Shown here piece after piece: positions 59,974 through 64,000 of a stretch of 64,000 bases of DNA. The DNA is from Pyrenochaeta sp. MPI-SDFR-AT-0127 (Eukaryota > Ascomycota > Dothideomycetes > Pleosporales > Cucurbitariaceae). Position numbers and translations under genes: made by a program. Numbering within the stretch: position 1 is the first letter of the stretch; each line of letters begins with the position of its first letter. The DNA is taken from the NCBI GenBank assembly GCA_020747015.1, contig JAGTJM010000041.1:186001-250000 (forward strand), given 5' to 3'. Under the pieces are notes generated by a model. That model did no database searches. It was given only the letters and a program-made list of their open reading frames with translations, and had not been told where the DNA came from.

Positions 59974-60363
59974 GGCCATGTATAGGCTCGTAAAGTCCAC
60001 GGACGCAGGAGCTTCCCTTCCCTCCATCGGGCATGAAGCATAGAATTGTGCTAGGGAGCAGTCTAATCCTGCCCCGGATAGCGCTGGCCTGGTCGCTAAG
60101 GATGTTTCCAAACATGTCGCTAGCCAATACCACCCCATTGAGCTTGGTCAGATCTAACACCATGATTATGGCAGCGTTGTCAATCAGCATACGGCGCAGC
60201 TTAATCTCTGGAAATTCTTTAGCCGTCACCTCACTGACAACGCCCCGCCATAACCTTCCACAAGCTGCGAGTACATTCGCTTTACCCAGGCTAGTCACAG
60301 CGATTGGCGGGTAGGCTACAGGTGGTTTCCGTCAAAGACAACAATGATACGCTCTGTTGCCAT
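59974..60363 (-). pseudogene. 3-isopropylmalate dehydrogenase-like (LEU2 type) pseudogene
   Basis: The minus strand starts with ATG 60363 and a LEU2-like N-terminus (MATERIIVVFDGNHL) that hits TAG after 15 codons. Directly afterwards the frame resumes deep inside the enzyme: VTSLGKANVLAACGRLWR, then LIDNAAIIMV, NGVVLASDMFGNILSDQAS and GLYEPIHG, where the usual SAPDI is lost. About 170 residues between the two parts, including much of the substrate site, are deleted. The pattern matches LEU2-type beta-decarboxylating dehydrogenases better than homoisocitrate dehydrogenase. It is clearly non-functional. Confidence 0.85.
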
Positions 60364-60834
60364 GGCTATTCTCGATTGCGTGCTAGCTGGAAGACTTGAA
60401 TGACGCCGGGTCTGCTTGAGCCAGTCTCCTTGTTGTTTATGTGTATATACATAGCCCTGGCTAATGTATGTCATCTTGGCAAGCACTCGAACCTTCATCT
60501 CGAGCCTGCAATGACTCGGACGAGTGAAGATCAGTAATTACGTATTTAACCTATGTCAAATTTTCGTAGCAAGCAAGGAAGGTAGTAGTACATTGGTATA
60601 GTAAACCTGTCCACACGCTTCGCCGCCGTCGGTCAACTACTATGCAGATGGCACATTGCATCATGGGATCTCATATCTTTCTCCTGTGCCCCCCTAGTCA
60701 TGTAGGCATGTCTTGTGCAATCAAAGTGTGAGAATTTACGTGTAGGCGGGTTTAGCGTTCAGCCCATTGAAGGCATGAAACGGCTGCCAACATCAAAAGA
60801 GTTTCCAAAACCCCAAGACTGCAGTCAATGGCCC
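60364..60834. other. Spacer
   Basis: Nothing supported beyond upstream sequence of the two flanking relics. Confidence 0.3.
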
Positions 60835-61440
60835 CCGTTCAGTACACTTACTCGCGGGAATCAGCGACATGGAGCGCGCCCCATTTCATTAGAGACCCAC
60901 ATCTCCGCATCCATGGCCTTGCCGTGGCTCTCAAATCTTCAAGGGCATTGCGTACACCAACGAACGGCCTCTGGCAGTCCCGGCCTCAGATTAATGCGGC
61001 CTAATTTGCGTACTCGGCGGGCGTCGTTGCCATACCTCCCATGCCCGAAGCGCTCTTCTTGCAGCCGTGCATTTCGCCATTGTGCTTAACAATAAGTTGG
61101 TGCTGCCGTATGATAGCTGACAAACCCGGAATCCCTCTACGCACAGGTCATGTCTAGGGTCTGCGCGCCGATGATCGGAAGCGCAGGCTGTGCAGCGCCG
61201 AAGGATACCTGCAGCGCTAAGATAGGCGGTAACTATGCGCCAACTGTGGCTACCATGCAGAGCGCAGAGGCGAATAGATACGGATTGGCACTGCATCTGG
61301 ACAGCACAACACACACCATGGCCAATGATTTCTCGGCCAGCGGCCTTGTTGAAGTGCGTGTTAAGGGTAAGGGAACCACACTGGCATTTCCCGACAATCC
61401 TATCATTCTTCGGAGCATCACCGTTGACAACCTATGTTGA
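60835..61440 (+). pseudogene. Branched-chain aminotransferase-like (TOXF type) pseudogene
   Basis: Class IV PLP aminotransferase relic resembling the fungal TOXF/BCAT group. Collinear pieces in shifting plus-strand frames: SAPHFIRDPHLRIHGLAVAL (60.88 kb), QIFKGIAYTNERPLAV (60.93 kb), RPQINAA followed by a stop then GVVAIPPMPEALFLQ (60.98-61.07 kb), NNKLVLPYDS with a stop (61.09 kb), and the best-preserved part IGGNYAPTVATMQSAEANRY, LALHLDSTTHT, ILRSITVDNLC (61.22-61.44 kb). The order equals that of an intact enzyme. At least three frame changes and stops break it, and the C-terminus is not found. Confidence 0.82.
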
Positions 61441-62177
61441 ATTGCAGGATCGTTTGGATGACAAGTCCAGAGGCGGGCAGGTGAGTGGCTCGCTCGATGT
61501 GATGATGCGAGAGGATGACTACTCACGTTAGGCAGGGGCGGTGATCGCCATCGACCACTACATCAACGGCAGGGCCCTCGGCGAGTCCATCCAGCTAATC
61601 CCAATGACGATAGAACGTGTGTTCAAGTGCTAGACCCATCTGGACGTTCCTTTCCTCTCCCGGGCGGCCGAGGCTCACGGCATCGTACCTCACCGACGGG
61701 TTGTATTCGGCCGACAATATCGACACCGTTTTGACGATAGCGCTCAGCACTGAAAAGATCATTCTAGACTGCTCGCATGCAACCTCGACCGGGATGCCTG
61801 GCGAACAACCCTCTGCTGGCTCAAATTCCAAACTCTATGATCATTTCAATAGTCAGCCATCAGATTCAAACCCACTCGCAGTGTACAATAGGCAAAGTTG
61901 GCTCTTCTGGAGCACGAGAGTCAAGAGCAGCCTAACGGCTTCAAACACAAATGATGAAGATCGGCTCGCCCATCGCGACCGTCAGCAGACATCCGTGGTG
62001 CCGGGTGTTCGATCACTGGAGGGAGCAGGAGCTTAGTATTATTCACGAGGCGTGTCCGAAGACGACATTATTTTATATTCAACTCGTCCCCGGCACTCCT
62101 ATTGCCAGATGGACATCCAGGCCATTCGGAACCTGCCTGCTCTTCTCCTACCTATTTCACTACCCACTACTGCAATC
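61441..62177. other. Spacer upstream of homocitrate synthase
   Basis: Contains coding-like but unidentified bits (for example AVIAIDHYINGRALGES near 61.55 kb), possibly more of the aminotransferase relic or another decayed gene, and the promoter of the next gene. Confidence 0.3.
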
Positions 62178-63670
62178 ATGTGCTCCTCCGTCGATGAGAT
62201 GATTGCTAATGAAATCCTTCACAAGGGCCCCTACCAGCCAATGGGTGACCACCTGTCCAATGTCAGCCGCTTCAAGATCATTGAGTCTACGTTACGTGAG
62301 GGCGAGCAGTTCGCAAAGTGCGTTATCTCCGGGATTCTACCATGTCTATTGTGCAATTGCTAACATATGCGCTCAGTGCATACTTCGACCTCGAGGCCAA
62401 AATGAAAATCGCCAAGGCCCTTGACGAGTTCGGTGTTGATTGTATGTTTTTCCCCCTGGACACCTCCAGATAGCAACGAATGAAACTCACAGCCTCTCCT
62501 CTGCTTGCAGACATTGAATTGACAAGCCCTGCCGCCAGTGAGCAGTCCCGCCGCGACTGCGAGGCCATCTGCAACATGGGCCTTAAGAGGGCTAGAATCT
62601 TGACTCATGTCCGCTGTCACATGGAGGATGCGAGAATCGCCGTCGAGACCGGTGTTGACGGTCTCAATGTCGTTATCGGAACCTCCAACTACCTCAGGGA
62701 GTACTCGCACGGAAAGGACATGATGCACATCAAGAATACTGCGCTGGAGGTTATTGAGTTTGTAAAGTCTAAAGGCAAGGAGATACGCTTTTCTTCCGAG
62801 GACTCTTTCCGTAGCGACCTTGTCGACCTCCTCTCTATTTATTCCGCCGTCGACAAGATTGGTGTGAACCGTATCGGTATCGCCGATACCGTTGGATGTG
62901 CTAGCCCCAGGCAGGTGTACGACCTTGTCAGGACTGTGAGGGGTGTCGTCTCGTGTGATATCGAGACTCACTTCCACAATGACACCGGCTGTGCCATTGC
63001 CAACGCCTTCTGCGCTTTGGAGGCTGGTGCGACACACATCGACACCTCCGTCCTCGGTATCGGAGAGAGGAATGGCATTACGTCCCTCGGTGGCTTGATA
63101 GCCAGGGTGCGCATGAGCAAGCCAATGTAGCTCAAAGACAAATACTGACGACGTTATAGATGATTGTTGCTAACCGCCACTATGTTCTTAGCAAGTACAA
63201 CGTCACTAAGATCAAAGAGATCGAGGATCTTGTGGCCGGCTACGTCGAGATCGAGACTCCTTTCAACAATTACATCACCGGATATTGTGCCTTCACGCAC
63301 AAGGCCGGTATTCACGCTAAAGCCAGTGTGTTTCCCCCAGCTGCCAACCAACTTCTCTGACTAACTGATGGCAGTTCTCAACAGCCCCTCAACGTATGAG
63401 ATCCTCAACCCCAACGATTTTGGCATGAAGCGATACATCCACCTCGCCAGTAGACTTACGGGCTGGAATGCCATCAAGTCGCGTGCTGAGCAGCTCAACC
63501 TCCAAATGGCCGACGCACAATACAAGGAGTGCACTGCCAAGATCAAGGCTCTCGCCGATGTTCGCAAGATCGACCTGGAGAACACAGATGAAATTATCAG
63601 AACGTACTACCATAGCCTTCATAGTGGCATAGAAGAGCCTCCTCTCCGGGTCCCGACCAACGAGGAATAG
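62178..63670 (+). CDS. Homocitrate synthase (LYS20/21 type), C-terminally shortened
   Basis: Condenses acetyl-CoA with 2-oxoglutarate to homocitrate, first step of fungal lysine synthesis. Exons 62178..62317, 62377..62441, 62511..63106, 63160..63325 and 63375..63670 total 1263 bases and 420 residues, all in phase. Signatures: FKIIESTLREGEQFAN (catalytic/metal region), YIELTSPAASEQS, ILTHVRCHMEDARIAVETGV, FSSEDSFRSDL, metal-binding THFHNDTG, LGIGERNGIT, FTHKAGIHAKAI and LNPNDFGMKRYIHLASRLTG. After the TAG at 63668-63670 the same frame continues for about 26 more codons (KKFEQPKKRLNGINEKRR) to a TAA, so the stop looks like a late nonsense mutation, perhaps CAG to TAG. All catalytic parts are kept and feedback or stability could change. 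One extra residue is present in GLKRARILTH. An upstream exon is possible. Confidence 0.93.
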
Positions 63671-64000
63671 AAGAAGTTTGAGCAGCCCAAGAAGAGGCTC
63701 AATGGTATTAACGAAAAGCGCAGGCTAGAGGCTACCATCAACACGGACTAAGACACCTTCCGCTAAGAATACAAGGGGGACGACCGTGCCATAGGAGTCC
63801 GTCCAACAGTAAATTAGATTTCCTAAAGCTCTATGTTTGTTAACTTTGTTTGGGGATTGTTTTGAAGGAATCAACGGCATATATCAGCCACAGAAGAGCT
63901 CGTTTTTCAATGTCTTCTACTTGCCCGTGGTTTGGTAAACGCAGGATCAATATTACGGAGCATATATGACCTCGAGACAATTTTGAGATTGAGCATAATG
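63671..64000. other. 3' region of the homocitrate synthase gene
   Basis: Contains the read-through reading frame to about 63751, then probable 3' untranslated sequence. No further gene seen to the window end. Confidence 0.5.

Noticed and set aside
61530..61700. Coding-like plus-strand stretch AVIAIDHYINGRALGES
   Set aside because: Does not match the aminotransferase C-terminus and no other family could be recognised.

Overview
This is nuclear DNA of a filamentous ascomycete (Pezizomycotina). The protein genes carry short GT..AG introns of 46 to 102 bases, often with CTAAC or CTGAC branch sites. The genes include Zn2Cys6 regulators, secreted pectinases and sterol, lysine and amino-acid enzymes. 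Blocks of TA-dominated DNA without coding capacity look like RIP-mutated repeats. Species cannot be fixed from the sequence; pectinases, a small cysteine-rich secreted protein and the genome style suggest a plant-associated fungus. The window reads as an accessory or subtelomere-like region: intact genes sit among broken copies of core genes, transposon relics and AT islands.

Layout. 0-6 kb holds a carbohydrate trio: a GT2 polysaccharide synthase (minus strand, cut by the window edge), a family-3 membrane acyltransferase and a CE4 polysaccharide deacetylase (both plus strand). 8.8-15.0 kb is a pectin-degrading pair, a PL4 rhamnogalacturonan lyase and a GH28 endopolygalacturonase, bracketed by two inverted copies of one MITE family, each with its own 5-bp target duplication. 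15.8-19.0 kb holds a Zn2Cys6 regulator and a GRE2-like NAD(P) reductase, both intact. 19-27 kb is gene-poor and contains a multiply frameshifted OrsD/RecQ-type helicase relic. 27.0-27.4 kb encodes a small secreted eight-cysteine protein beside an AT-rich foldback element.

29.8-40 kb holds an intact ERG25 sterol C-4 methyl oxidase whose start codon is split by an intron, followed by broken copies of PAF1, of a Zn2Cys6 regulator and of an ABC-B transporter. 40.5-49.8 kb is a giant DUF3638-family gene broken by frame changes and stops but retaining a 1731-codon open stretch. 49.8-55.7 kb is an AT-rich island.

57.7-63.7 kb holds an ARO8/aminoadipate-type aminotransferase and a homocitrate synthase, both essentially intact. 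Between them lie decayed isopropylmalate-dehydrogenase-like and TOXF-like branched-chain aminotransferase genes. This set of enzyme types is what 2-oxo-acid chain elongation for unusual amino acids needs, so it may be the remnant of a precursor-supply module of a peptide metabolite cluster. No peptide synthetase or polyketide synthase is visible in the window.

All exon structures were worked out by eye from splice consensus and reading-frame continuity; no database search was run.
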